64,000 nt of DNA. Origin: an uncultured Clostridia bacterium. Lineage in GTDB: Bacteria; Bacillota; Clostridia; Lachnospirales; Cellulosilyticaceae. The position numbers and the translations under genes are program-made. The DNA is taken from the NCBI GenBank assembly GCA_937921505.1, contig CAKZUB010000006.1, positions 1 through 64,000 of the forward strand. Reading direction: 5' to 3'. Positions 1 through 7,714 of this stretch are shown here, piece by piece (position 1 is the first letter of the stretch; each line of letters begins with the position of its first letter). Under the pieces are notes generated by a model. That model made no database searches. It had not been told where the DNA came from and was given only the letters and a program-made list of their open reading frames with translations.

Positions 1-703
1 CATGTAAAAGAAAATTTTTGGATAGAATAGCCTCATTCTTCTAATATGTAAAATATATCTGCCGCTTCGGTGTTAGATAAAAAGCTACCGCGTTAGCGGT
101 TTAGTTCAACTAAAGTATTATCTAAGTCTATGTCGATATATACTTTAAAAGTAGCTGTATTCCCGACGTTTGTGTCGGGAAATATTACTATAGTTTATAC
201 CTGGTATTGCAAACGATTTTTTAGCTTACTTCTTACTGCTATCTGTTATATTATTCGCTTTTGCATTTATAAGAAAATTTTTCTTCTATCCCTCATGCAA
301 AACTAAGAAAGAATACTATAACTATCTAAAGTTGCAAAATAAGTTTAATTACCCTTTTTATCTTTCAATCTCTACCCTATTTTACACTGTAGTTTAAGAA
401 TTTTCAATCAATTATTCCCTACATCTCTTAATAAAATACTAAAACTAAAAATGCCCTCCGAAAGATAAATCTTTCTAGAAGACATTTCATCGCTACTTCG
501 TTACTAGATAAAATTTCCATTGATTTACCTTAAATAATCTATCTTGAGATTTCAAACATCCTTAACCATTTTTAGCTAGTGAAAGATTATATACTGATGG
601 CATGATTAGGTAAACGCTTATTCAATTTTCTATTATTTAGGAGTTGTTAAATAGTAGATCCTCATAGCTTTGGTTAGAGGTAACTACTATTTAAAGCAAG
701 TTT
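1..703. other. Non-coding stretch at window edge
   Basis: I see no credible gene here. There are two short hairpins, one with stem ACCGC/GCGGT near 87-101 and one with stem TTCCCGAC/GTCGGGAA near 155-182. Neither is followed by a T-run on either strand, so they are not convincing terminators. The left copy of the direct repeat described separately lies at 349-416. Confidence 0.5.
349..416 (+). repeat. Left copy of a ~65-bp direct repeat flanking the accessory segment
   Basis: This stretch matches 4888-4953 in the same orientation, with a few mismatches and a one-base gap. The core at 391-411 is identical over 21 bp to 4928-4948. A recombinase remnant lies just inside it at 704-1177. The two copies could be attachment-site halves or simply a duplicated intergenic sequence; the sequence alone does not decide. 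Confidence 0.55.
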
Positions 704-1177
704 TCAATCTTGCGTTTTAGAATAATTAGGCTTTGTGCTTGAGGGACAATCTTCCAAGTAAGGCGTAGTAATAAATAAGTGATAATTCCATTTAAATGTA
801 ACATTATCCTTGAAAATAGAATCTTCATTTTGCTCAAGCTTTCTCTGCGCCTGGCGTTTCATTTCATCTGTTGCTATTGCATAGTTCCTTGTTATTTCTT
901 CATTTGAGTGCCCAAGCCGTTCTGATATCAATGGCAATGGTACTCCTGCTGTATATAGATGCATTGCACGCGTTCTCCTCCAAAGATGTGGACGCAGATG
1001 AGGTATATCGTCTTTTATTAACTTTGACTTTCCTTCATAAGCTTTCATAAAACGCTGGACATTGTCAGCAGACATCTGAGCTTTGATTGCATTTCTGACT
1101 GTATAAAACATCAGATCATCTTGTTCATCTTTAATATTGGGATGGTATATGTTGCAGTATTCATTAAAATATGGCAC
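704..1177 (-). pseudogene. Tyrosine recombinase/integrase, C-terminal remnant
   Basis: This 157-residue frame holds only the C-terminal half of a phage-type tyrosine recombinase catalytic domain. The HLWRRTRAMHLYTAG segment supplies the H-x-x-R box, ISERLGH supplies the second His, and RNYAIA supplies the Tyr nucleophile. The N-terminal core-binding domain and first catalytic Arg are missing, because no frame upstream (1178-1315) continues the domain. It is therefore a truncated, presumably inactive relic. The family resembles integrases of conjugative or phage elements in Firmicutes. Its position beside the left direct repeat suggests that it belonged to an element that once inserted here. 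The remnant call is firm; the parent element is unknown. Confidence 0.75.
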
Positions 1178-1270
1178 TATATCAGTTGATAAAGGTGCTC
1201 ATTCTATATCTGGATGCTCCTATGTCTATGGCACATGATTTACCAGTCATGCCTCTTGCTAAAATATAAA

Positions 1271-1304
1271 ACCCTTCAACCTAGACTACTCTAAGGTAAA
1301 GGGT
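1271..1304. promoter_or_regulatory. Dyad resembling a MerR-family operator
   Basis: A nested inverted repeat is present: outer arms ACCCTT/AAGGGT and inner arms ACCTAGA/TCTAAGGT around a four-base centre. MerR-type regulators bind dyads of this general form inside long-spacer promoters. Read on the minus strand it precedes the recombinase relic, with a TATATT-like box downstream. No MerR gene is in the window, so the assignment is tentative; it could also be a simple hairpin. Confidence 0.3.
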
Positions 1305-1315
1305 CCATTCTATTT

Positions 1316-1654
1316 CTAAATATACGCCGCACCTAAGCACATATTAATAATCTTTAATCTTTCTAATAAATGCTCATCTATTAACTCATTACTTGGGATA
1401 ACCTGATATCCCATCCCCCACAAGTCCCAACTCAATGTTTCAAACCTTGGAAACTGCGGAATATATTGTTTAATATGATATACTAAACTATTAACTTCTG
1501 TATATTTCTCTGGATCCTCTACTTGCCACCTATCATATAATTCTTTGCTCATAAGCCCTTTTAACACTTCAGCTACTTGATAACGATAGTGTTCATCCCC
1601 TTCATTGTATGAGCTAAAATACTCACTGAGATTTCTTTGTAACATTCTATACAT
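1316..1654 (-). CDS. Hypothetical protein paired with a nucleotidyltransferase
   Basis: This encodes a 112-residue protein that I do not recognise. It has no signal peptide or membrane segment and is rich in aromatic residues (YHIKQYIPQFPRFETLSWDLWG). ATG at 1654 is preferred over the TTG one codon upstream, because an AGGAGGG ribosome site lies 7 bases before it, inside the end of the upstream gene. The start overlaps the stop of the nucleotidyltransferase gene by 8 bp, so the two are translationally coupled. Tight coupling to a nucleotidyltransferase is typical of toxin-antitoxin or abortive-infection pairs. That role is inference only, and neither partner can be called toxin or antitoxin from sequence. 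Confidence 0.6.
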   Translation of the reverse strand: MYRMLQRNLSEYFSSYNEGDEHYRYQVAEVLKGLMSKELYDRWQVEDPEKYTEVNSLVYHIKQYIPQFPRFETLSWDLWGMGYQVIPSNELIDEHLLERLKIINMCLGAAYI

Positions 1655-2159
1655 CAAAATCCCTCCTGAATTTTTCTACATTATAAATAAAATATTCCTT
1701 AACTTTGGCACTTATGTTTTCCCTTTGTTTTACACTATCTATTAATTTATTAATCTTATCCTTATCAGATTTTTTTATAAGTTCTTTAATATCTTCCTTA
1801 TCTTTTTCTGAATATCTGCCTATTTTGGTTACAATAATATCTTCTCTGCTTAATGCATAGACATCTATCTTTTTAACCACACTTACACGTACCGCTCTTT
1901 CCTTATAGTCTTCCGCCAAAGTAGTTAAGGTGGAATCTAAATAATCCACCTCACCTAATATCCTAAAGAGCCTCCCTACTTGTGCTGAATACTCTAAATC
2001 CAAGATATCTACATCGCGAGTTGCCCTGTCTAAGTAACCTTCTATAATACAAGCGGAACCACCTAACAAATATATGGGAGGACAGTCTAATTGCTTGAGC
2101 ATTGCAAAGTCTTCCATATCTTGAAGTGCCAAAGTAAGTGCCTGTTTATCCATACTCAT
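1647..2159 (-). CDS. Nucleotidyltransferase-fold protein (DUF6036-like)
   Basis: The 170-residue product carries a minimal nucleotidyltransferase signature, YLLGGSACIIEGYLDRATRDVDIL. This has the Gly-Gly-Ser loop followed about 14 residues later by a D-x-D metal-binding pair (Asp49 and Asp51). This matches DUF6036/AbiEii-like proteins, which transfer nucleotides to RNA or protein targets in several defence and toxin systems. The C-terminal 60 residues are Lys/Glu-rich helices. ATG 2159 is chosen because AGGAG lies 9 bases upstream; the TTG at 2165 is too close to it. It is the first gene of a two-gene unit with the 112-residue protein. The substrate is unknown. Confidence 0.65.
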   Translation of the reverse strand: MSMDKQALTLALQDMEDFAMLKQLDCPPIYLLGGSACIIEGYLDRATRDVDILDLEYSAQVGRLFRILGEVDYLDSTLTTLAEDYKERAVRVSVVKKIDVYALSREDIIVTKIGRYSEKDKEDIKELIKKSDKDKINKLIDSVKQRENISAKVKEYFIYNVEKFRRDFDV

Positions 2160-2227
2160 ACTCAACTACTCCTTATATTTATTGTTATCGTTTATTCTTA
2201 CAATTTATTATAACTTTTAACCCTAAC

Positions 2228-2503
2228 CTAATCAAGAACAGAACCTAGAATTCGGACTATATCTCCTTTAAGATATTCTCTATAGTTCCCTTCGGCCATG
2301 TGCAAATAATGATAAACACAAGATTTAGAAGAAAAATATTCTTGAAGCCTCTCTCTTAATCTATCAATAAAAGCTGTATCCTTCATATACACAATTGGAG
2401 AACTTAACCATTCAAGTAAAGTCGGGTTAGATTTTTTATACAATGTTCTTGCAATATTAGCTTCATATCTATTTTTATTTCCCCCTTGTTGGGGCAGGGG
2501 ATA
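2228..2503 (-). pseudogene. COG3541/YcgL-type nucleotidyltransferase fragment
   Basis: The reading frame from an in-frame TAG (just above 2503) to a stop at 2228 encodes ARTLYKKSNPTLLEWLSSPI and, further on, YHYLHMAEGNYREYL. These are the middle-region hallmarks of the COG3541 (YcgL/RlaP-like) predicted nucleotidyltransferases. The family is normally about 250 residues, and here both the N-terminal catalytic strand and the C-terminal half are gone. The only start codon is an internal TTG at 2443 without a ribosome site. I regard it as a relic. Another nucleotidyltransferase-fold gene sits next door but is of a different family. Confidence 0.6.
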
Positions 2504-2628
2504 CTATGTTCACTTTTACATCTTTCTATTATTTTACCCTATAAGTTCATAATATCTAGAAGTTTTTGATGTTTTTGCAACTGGTTTGCTAACATACTTT
2601 TCCCTAGTTCCGCGACTTCGTTCAACAA

Positions 2629-2688
2629 GATATCTCAGATAACACACCCTGTCTTCGGATAGGGCTGTTTTTTTGTGTTATAAGATAT
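2629..2688. repeat. 60-bp palindromic repeat, copy 1
   Basis: The outer arms (TATCTCAGATAACACA and TGTGTTATAAGATA) pair. Inside them is a second hairpin, CCCTGTC/GGATAGGG, followed by seven T on the + strand. A near-identical unit lies at 4022-4082. It resembles a mobile palindromic unit or duplicated terminator. Here it sits just beyond the toxin gene stop, but the T-run points away from that gene's transcription. Confidence 0.6.
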
Positions 2689-2692
2689 ATCC

Positions 2693-3007
2693 CTATATCA
2701 AATTAACCCAATCCCTCTTGCCGTAAAGCAACCTTACAACAGTAACTTTAGATTCACGTTCTTCTATGATATAAAAAATCACATAATTATCGACAAATAA
2801 TCTCCTTATCCCTTTATGCGCCAATTCCTCATCCCTTACTAATGAGTTTCTGCTTGGCATTTGCACTAAACTTGCTATCCCATCCTCAAACTTTTCCAAC
2901 ATCTTTTCAGCAGTTTTAGGCTCAAGTAACTCCCTTGCAATATATGATGCAACATCTTTAATATCCGTTATTGTTCGTTCTGTAATTTCTATCTTATAAC
3001 TTTTCAT
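2693..3007 (-). CDS. RelE/ParE-family toxin
   Basis: This 104-residue basic protein has the ParE/RelE fold pattern: an N-terminal strand (YKIEITERTITDIKDV), a helical hairpin, then strands with conserved Arg residues (GIRRLFVDNYVIFYIIEE and VTVVRLLYGKRDW). Proteins of this family either cleave mRNA at the ribosome (RelE) or inhibit gyrase (ParE); the sequence does not settle which. Its start overlaps the end of the antitoxin gene by 14 bp, the usual antitoxin-first arrangement with translational coupling. The length is normal and there is no sign of decay, so the pair may still be active and may explain retention of this otherwise eroded region. Confidence 0.85.
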   Translation of the reverse strand: MKSYKIEITERTITDIKDVASYIARELLEPKTAEKMLEKFEDGIASLVQMPSRNSLVRDEELAHKGIRRLFVDNYVIFYIIEERESKVTVVRLLYGKRDWVNLI

Positions 3008-3266
3008 GACTTAACCCTTTACGTATCTCAGTGAATGCTTCGTCAATTGGTACTGTCCTTTGATTCTTTATGTCTTCTAAGCCTTCAGTTAATAACTTCC
3101 TAAGTTCATATTTCCCTACAAGCTTTTCGAATGTTTCTATACTGACTACAGCCAAGTCTCCTTTTCCGTTTTTTGTTATATATACCGCTTCTGAATTCTC
3201 ATGACAAAACTTTGATATCTCATTGTAATTATTTCTCAGATCAGAACTAGGTCGAATTGTTGGCAT
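2994..3266 (-). CDS. Phd/YefM-family antitoxin
   Basis: The 90-residue product begins MPTIRPSSDLRNNYNEIS, the DNA-binding and dimerisation N-terminus of Phd/YefM antitoxins. EAVYITKNGKGDLAVVSIETFE follows as the central strand pair, then an acidic C-terminal tail that would wrap the toxin. ATG 3266 is chosen because GGAGG stands 8 bases upstream; the earlier ATG at 3296 has no ribosome site. The gene directly precedes and overlaps the RelE/ParE gene. Antitoxins of this family bind their own promoter, so autorepression is likely, though I did not identify a specific operator. Confidence 0.85.
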   Translation of the reverse strand: MPTIRPSSDLRNNYNEISKFCHENSEAVYITKNGKGDLAVVSIETFEKLVGKYELRKLLTEGLEDIKNQRTVPIDEAFTEIRKGLSHEKL

Positions 3267-3389
3267 AATATGCACCTCCATTATTATTATATGCATATTC
3301 TATCATAATATTGATATATCTTCAAATACAACCTCCCATTTAGGTATTTATGTTTTCTTCTTTTATGTATCCATCTGGCACTGTCATAG

Positions 3390-3824
3390 TCACGGTAGGA
3401 ATATGAATTGCTCCATATCCTCCACACGGATCCCGGCGTGCGGAACTACCGCACTGGACTCTTCAATTACACTCGCTTCTGTAATCAAACAAAACTATAA
3501 TCTTCAATACTTAATTGCTTGTATAGACTTTTTATTACCCTGGGTCTAATTAATCCGTAGTATTTCATCTTTTTCTCAAATTCTTAGAAATTGAAGCTCT
3601 TTCTCTACTATTCTCAGCTTCGACGCAACACGCGATATGGGTAGTTGGCTAGACCTTACCCAACAGGGACTTGCACCCTGTCAAAAGTACCAAGCTTTGC
3701 TTGGCGTACTAACGTCTCCGTATGACTGACGTGATAGAGACTTAGATAGCTCTTATCTTAGCTTCTCAGGTGTGCTTTGCAGTCCTCTCATGCAAAGCGA
3801 ACTGGAGTACTTTGTTATGCGCCG
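3390..3824 (-). mobile_element. Group II intron remnant with the reverse transcriptase deleted
   Basis: Read on the minus strand, GGGTGCAAGTCCC (3666-3678) is the hallmark of the intron domain I region. At the far end, 3428-3462 folds as a domain V-like hairpin: a 6-bp GTGCGG/CCGCAC stem with a 5-base loop above a lower stem GAGTCC/GGATCC. Next comes a domain VI-like hairpin (GGATATG/CATATTCC, about 3391-3424) ending in CCTACCGTGAC, typical of bacterial group II 3' ends. Only 435 bp separate the ends instead of about 2 kb. A 27-codon open frame at 3485-3568 (MKYYGLIRPRVIKSLYKQLS...) may be the tail of the lost maturase. The lower stem and the catalytic triad look imperfect, so activity is unlikely. 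The boundaries are approximate. Confidence 0.65.
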
Positions 3825-3830
3825 TAAAAC

Positions 3831-4019
3831 TTGGACTACCCCTATAAATTCCAGTTTGTCTGTGTTTTATAAACATAATAGGAAGTAGACACTTTAAAAT
3901 TTTATATAAGATTTAATCTAACCAACCAAAGACTTCAGTTCTTGAATCACAAAATATTTCACAGTCATATAGTCACAGCCAAGAATCTTTTGCGTTATGC
4001 CATACATAGGGTAGTCCAA
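3831..4019. mobile_element. Possible 189-bp miniature element with inverted ends
   Basis: The sequence begins TTGGACTACCC and ends with its exact complement GGGTAGTCCAA, and the match continues a few bases further inward with a one-base slip. The interior has no significant gene, only short frames such as MTVKYFVIQELKSLVG. It lies between the intron remnant and palindromic repeat copy 2. I see no clear target duplication, so calling it a MITE is tentative; it could be two halves of an older element. Confidence 0.4.
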
Positions 4020-4021
4020 TA

Positions 4022-4082
4022 TTATCTCAGATAACATGTCCTATCTTTGGATAGGGCTGCTTTTTTGTGTTATCAGATATTT
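4022..4082. repeat. 60-bp palindromic repeat, copy 2
   Basis: This copy shares the layout of 2629-2688: outer arms ATCTCAGATAACA and TGTGTTATCAGATA, and an inner CCTATC/GATAGG hairpin followed by a T-run on the + strand. Differences between the copies tend to preserve pairing (for example CCCTGTC becoming TCCTATC), which suggests that the folded form matters. The transglutaminase-like gene ends 55 bp above it. Confidence 0.6.
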
Positions 4083-4136
4083 CTCTAAAAATTAGGCGAT
4101 GTATAATCATGGCAATTAGCAGTAAATATAAGAATC

Positions 4137-4847
4137 CTAGTTTGAATAAGTAGAATTTCTAATTATACTTATGTTCCTATTCATTAAGTGTCTTACTAAT
4201 TTCTGATAAATCACCTTTTTTACAAGTGATAATGCTTGATAATGTTGGTTGAATAATTCATCAGGGCTATTATAAATACCAAAATCTTTTACAATTCCTT
4301 CTTTCTGTATATAGGTATCATTTTCATCCCAATAAATTGGTGGATTTTTAAAATTTGTGGTTGCAACTCCATATCCGCAAAAACTTCCTGTGCAATTTGA
4401 AAATTTGTCTTGTAATTTCTGCAAGAACATAACATCAAGAATAAAACCTTCAACGTTATACCACTTTGAATTATAGAGTATTTCAACCCAACTATGAACA
4501 ATCTCTTTGGGTGCAAGTCTATAATAAATGCCTTTCATTGCTCCCTTTTGCAATTTTTTATCAATCGTAAACCCATGAATACGACATGGTATTTTAGTTG
4601 CTCTTAGTAAGGCCATGAAAAGAGTCCCCTTGGTATTACATTGACCATAGCCATCTATCAAAACTTGTGAAGCCTTAATATTATCATCAAAATTATATCC
4701 AAAGAGAACTTCATCTCTAACATAATTGTAGATAGCAATAATTTTTTCCTTTTCACTTAAAATATTCCATTTTTTGTTTGCTATTAGATTTTGTATTCTG
4801 TCATTATCGTAATCCAATAATCTGGTTTTTTGTAAATATTTTTCCAT
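4137..4847 (-). CDS. Transglutaminase-like domain protein
   Basis: The 236-residue cytoplasmic protein carries a transglutaminase/cysteine-protease core. Cys70 lies in YGQCNTKGTLFMALLRA and His118 in VHSWVEILYNSKWYNVEG. The third member of the Cys-His-Asp triad would fall in NVEG, where Glu133 stands in place of Asp. Bacterial members of this superfamily mostly act as peptidases or amidases, so cross-linking should not be assumed. There is no signal peptide or membrane segment. The C-terminal 90 residues have no match that I recognise. The gene stands alone between the palindromic repeat and the right direct repeat, so it appears to be part of the accessory segment. Confidence 0.7.
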   Translation of the reverse strand: MEKYLQKTRLLDYDNDRIQNLIANKKWNILSEKEKIIAIYNYVRDEVLFGYNFDDNIKASQVLIDGYGQCNTKGTLFMALLRATKIPCRIHGFTIDKKLQKGAMKGIYYRLAPKEIVHSWVEILYNSKWYNVEGFILDVMFLQKLQDKFSNCTGSFCGYGVATTNFKNPPIYWDENDTYIQKEGIVKDFGIYNSPDELFNQHYQALSLVKKVIYQKLVRHLMNRNISIIRNSTYSN

Positions 4848-4887
4848 GATCTATTCACATCCTTTAGTATAATTTTAAAATAATCCA

Positions 4888-4953
4888 TTACTTTTTATAT
4901 CTTAATCTCTACTTCATTTTATACCACAGTTTAAGAATTTTCAATCAACTATT
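4888..4953 (+). repeat. Right copy of the direct repeat flanking the accessory segment
   Basis: This is the partner of 349-416; the identical 21-bp core lies at 4928-4948. It sits between the transglutaminase gene and the terminator of the DUF554 gene, where the sequence returns to ordinary chromosomal content. That is what a right-hand junction of a 4.5-kb insertion would look like. Confidence 0.55.
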
Positions 4954-5026
4954 ATTTCTTTCTCATCGCTTATCATAAAGTCCAAACCTCTAAGCCACTG
5001 TGACTTGCCTTGTGATATTTAAACCC

Positions 5027-5094
5027 AAAAAAAGGATACAAAGTAACACCTATTAAAAGATTTTATTTCTTTTAACAGATGTTATTTTATATCC
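5027..5094 (-). terminator. Terminator of the DUF554 gene
   Basis: Read on the minus strand, a long imperfect stem (GGATATAAAATAACA... pairing with ...TGTTACTTTGTATCC) with a 9-base AT loop is followed by seven T. It lies 25 bp after the DUF554 stop codon. Confidence 0.8.
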
Positions 5095-5118
5095 CTAATT
5101 ATTTAAAATCTAAAAGTT

Positions 5119-5808
5119 CTATACCAAACTAAGTACAATGTAATAAATCATCGGAATAAAAATAGCAGGTAAAAAGTTAGCTACCTTTATTTTAGTAATA
5201 CCTAATAAATTAAAACCTAGCCCCATAATCAGAATACTTCCTATCCCGGTTATATTAGCAATTTGCCCATCTTGCAATATATTTCCTAAAAACCCTGAAG
5301 CAATTGTAATAGCTCCTTGATAAAGAAAAACTGCGGCTCCCGAGAAAATAACCCCTATCCCCATAGATGAAGCATAAATAATAGAAGTGATACCATCTAG
5401 CATGGATTTAATAAAGAGCATGGTGTGATCACCTTCAAGTCCACTTTGAATAGAGCCTACAATAGCCATAGAGCCTATGCAAAAGAGTAAGCTTGCTGAT
5501 ACAAAACCCTCTGCTATATTACCGCCCTTCCCTAACGCTTTAAACCTATTTTCTATCGCTTGTCCTAAATCATTAAGCCACTTATCAATATCTACAAATT
5601 CTCCAATAATAGCTCCAAAAATAAGTGATAAAATCAGCAGCAATGTATCCGTACTCTTTAAACTTCCTGATATCCCTATGTATAAGACACTCATACCCAA
5701 TGCTTTCATGATCATATCATTAAAACGCTTGGGTATTTCTCCTTTTAGCAGTAGGCCTACTATACTCCCAATTACAATGGCCGCAGTATTAACAATTGTT
5801 CCTAACAT
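5119..5808 (-). CDS. DUF554 family membrane protein
   Basis: The 229-residue integral membrane protein begins MLGTIVNTAAIVIGSIVGL and contains about six to seven hydrophobic helices, with the GSLKSTDTLLLILSLIFGAIIGE loop typical of DUF554 (YdfK-like) proteins. The family is widespread in Firmicutes and probably transports a small solute, but no substrate is established. ATG 5808 is supported by GGGAG 7 bases upstream. It is a single-gene unit with its own strong terminator and no obvious tie to its neighbours. The length is normal for the family. Confidence 0.8.
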   Translation of the reverse strand: MLGTIVNTAAIVIGSIVGLLLKGEIPKRFNDMIMKALGMSVLYIGISGSLKSTDTLLLILSLIFGAIIGEFVDIDKWLNDLGQAIENRFKALGKGGNIAEGFVSASLLFCIGSMAIVGSIQSGLEGDHTMLFIKSMLDGITSIIYASSMGIGVIFSGAAVFLYQGAITIASGFLGNILQDGQIANITGIGSILIMGLGFNLLGITKIKVANFLPAIFIPMIYYIVLSLV

Positions 5809-5974
5809 GATGATTCTCCCTTTGTATGATATGTTTATGCTTAATTCATACGTACCATTATATAACTTTACCGTAGTAACGTAAAGTATTTGTTTTTATA
5901 GGTTTTCATTTAATTGCAACTTTATTTAATATCAATTTTATTTAGTTTCAATCTTAAATAGTTTCCTAAATATC

Positions 5975-6010
5975 GAAAAAGCTATAGATGTAAACACCTA
6001 TAGCTTTTTC
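5975..6010 (-). terminator. Terminator of the LplABC-type transport operon
   Basis: GAAAAAGCTATAG pairs with CTATAGCTTTTTC around a 10-base loop, and the T-run lies within the arm. It directly follows the solute-binding protein gene (stop at 6021) and closes the glycan locus. Confidence 0.8.
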
Positions 6011-6020
6011 AAATCTTATT

Positions 6021-7658
6021 CTATTTGCCCATTTTTGCTTTATTTTCTTGCCATCTCTCAGTCATGTATTCAAGGACTTGATCAAATCCATCGGCTGTTG
6101 CTTGCTTATCTGCTGCCGCTAATAACGCTAGTACCTCTTCATCACTTTTTGCAAAGATCATCTTTTGGAATGCTTCTTTATAATTCTCTTTTACACGTGT
6201 GAAGATCTTGCCTAAGTCTGAATCTGGCATAGGTGTCAGATTAGAAAACTCTGTTACATCCATGCTTGTTTTCCATGTTACTGCTGTTTGCCATTTTACA
6301 TCTACATTTTGTGCTGCGCCGCCTAATTGCTCATTTATAATACTTTTTGCTGTATCTACATAATAAGTATTTCCAACCCAGTTTTGTAATCCAGCAAAGT
6401 TAATCTCATCTGGTGTTGCATTTTTAAAGGTTTCATTTGCAATTGGGAATCCTTCTTCGTCAATTTCATCATAGAAATAGCCTTGTGGACCGTAAACAGC
6501 AAGTCTTTGTCCTTCTGGTCCTGTTAACCAATCCATGAATGCAAAGATCTTTTCTGGATCTTTAGCACTTTTTGTAATGACGTTTACATTCCAACCTAGT
6601 GTGCTAAAGTTGTCTGGATAAACTTTATTTTTATCTAAGCCTGCTTTATGAATTGGCCAGATTACTTCATTTTCTGCATCTGGATTCGCTCTAGATGCTT
6701 GTGTTACTGTTCTAATAATATCTTTAGCTACTGTAATTGCATAACGTCCTGTATTGGTTTTTTCTTCTGCTTGGTCTCTTGTTTGTGTAAATGTATCTTG
6801 GTCTATTAATTTTTCTCTAAATAATTTGCTAGCGTATAGTGTAGACTCTTTAAATACTGGGTCACGATATAAAGAATCTAATTTATCTCCATTTGGATAA
6901 AACATGTTCCACATATATTCTTTTGAATGATTTTCTGCAAAAGTCCCATACATAACTTCAAGTCCATTAGCACCATGATTTGTTTCTAACGGAATAACGT
7001 TTGGATACTTTTCACTTACTAATTGTAAATAGGTATATAAGTCATCATAAGTTTCTAACTTAGGCTCGCCAAGTGCTTTATGAATTTCTTTATTCACTAA
7101 CCATCCAGCATTTCCTGAGCTCTTACCATATCCAATATACCAGTTAGGGAATTGATAGAGTTTGCCATCTGGTGAACGAAGCATATCTAGTGTTGCTTCT
7201 CCGGCATACTTTTTAAGATTTGGATATTTATCTAAGTATTCATCTAATGCAACTAATGCACCCGCTTCTCTTAGACGTTCTACATCTGCCCCTCTATCTA
7301 CTACCATTACATCTGGATAATCTCCAGATACCATCATCGTACTAAATTTTTGATCTCTAGCGCCATTTGGATCCGTAATTTTTAAGTTAATTCCTTTTTC
7401 ACTGAGCCACTTTTCACCTTTATGTTGTGCGGCCCATTCGTGTCCAGTATACCAATCATAATTGCCATACCATTCAAACTCTAAAGGTCCCATGTTATCA
7501 ATAGAGATCTCTACTACTTCCTCTACTTTATCATCTGCACCTTTTTCTACGTTCACCGTGGTGTCTTTTTCTACTATAGTCTGTTTTCCACCACTACATC
7601 CAACTAACATACTTGCTATTATTGCTACGCTTAAATTCATTGCTAGTAATTTTTTCAT
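6021..7658 (-). CDS. Sugar-binding lipoprotein of an LplA/YtcQ-type ABC importer
   Basis: This 545-residue extracellular solute-binding protein has a lipoprotein signal ending in MLVGC (acylated Cys21), a Ser/Lys/acidic linker, and then the large family-1 binding fold. Segments such as DPNGARDQKFSTMMVSGDYP and GFPIANETFKN are typical of the long (500+ residue) LplA/YtcQ branch, which serves complex oligosaccharide importers in Bacillales and Clostridia. It captures the ligand outside the membrane for the two permeases encoded just upstream. A GGGGG ribosome site precedes ATG 7658. It is the last gene of the operon and is followed by a terminator. The ligand is unknown; the neighbouring intracellular glycosidases suggest an oligosaccharide. 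Confidence 0.88.
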   Translation of the reverse strand: MKKLLAMNLSVAIIASMLVGCSGGKQTIVEKDTTVNVEKGADDKVEEVVEISIDNMGPLEFEWYGNYDWYTGHEWAAQHKGEKWLSEKGINLKITDPNGARDQKFSTMMVSGDYPDVMVVDRGADVERLREAGALVALDEYLDKYPNLKKYAGEATLDMLRSPDGKLYQFPNWYIGYGKSSGNAGWLVNKEIHKALGEPKLETYDDLYTYLQLVSEKYPNVIPLETNHGANGLEVMYGTFAENHSKEYMWNMFYPNGDKLDSLYRDPVFKESTLYASKLFREKLIDQDTFTQTRDQAEEKTNTGRYAITVAKDIIRTVTQASRANPDAENEVIWPIHKAGLDKNKVYPDNFSTLGWNVNVITKSAKDPEKIFAFMDWLTGPEGQRLAVYGPQGYFYDEIDEEGFPIANETFKNATPDEINFAGLQNWVGNTYYVDTAKSIINEQLGGAAQNVDVKWQTAVTWKTSMDVTEFSNLTPMPDSDLGKIFTRVKENYKEAFQKMIFAKSDEEVLALLAAADKQATADGFDQVLEYMTERWQENKAKMGK

Positions 7659-7689
7659 ATTTTCCCCCTATTTATTTTTTTATATATAA

Positions 7690-7705
7690 AAAACCTTTTG
7701 GTTTT
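7690..7705 (-). other. Intercistronic hairpin between permease and binding-protein genes
   Basis: AAAACC and GGTTTT pair around four bases and, on the minus strand, run into a T-rich stretch just before the ribosome site of the binding-protein gene. It is short and could be a weak attenuator or an mRNA processing site. Confidence 0.35.
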
Positions 7706-7714
7706 CTACCTGAG

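Noticed and set aside
61..510. Recurring CTTCGTT...TAGATA-like strings near 61, 490 and 2610
   Set aside because: The similarity is short and degenerate; it cannot be distinguished from chance in AT-rich sequence.
3600..3800. tRNA-like look of GGGACTTGCACCC with flanking stems
   Set aside because: No acceptor stem or anticodon arm can be formed; the string fits the group II intron domain I signature on the minus strand.
5477..5884. 135-codon open frame on the + strand
   Set aside because: It lies opposite the DUF554 gene, has no ribosome site and reads as a low-complexity shadow of a membrane protein.
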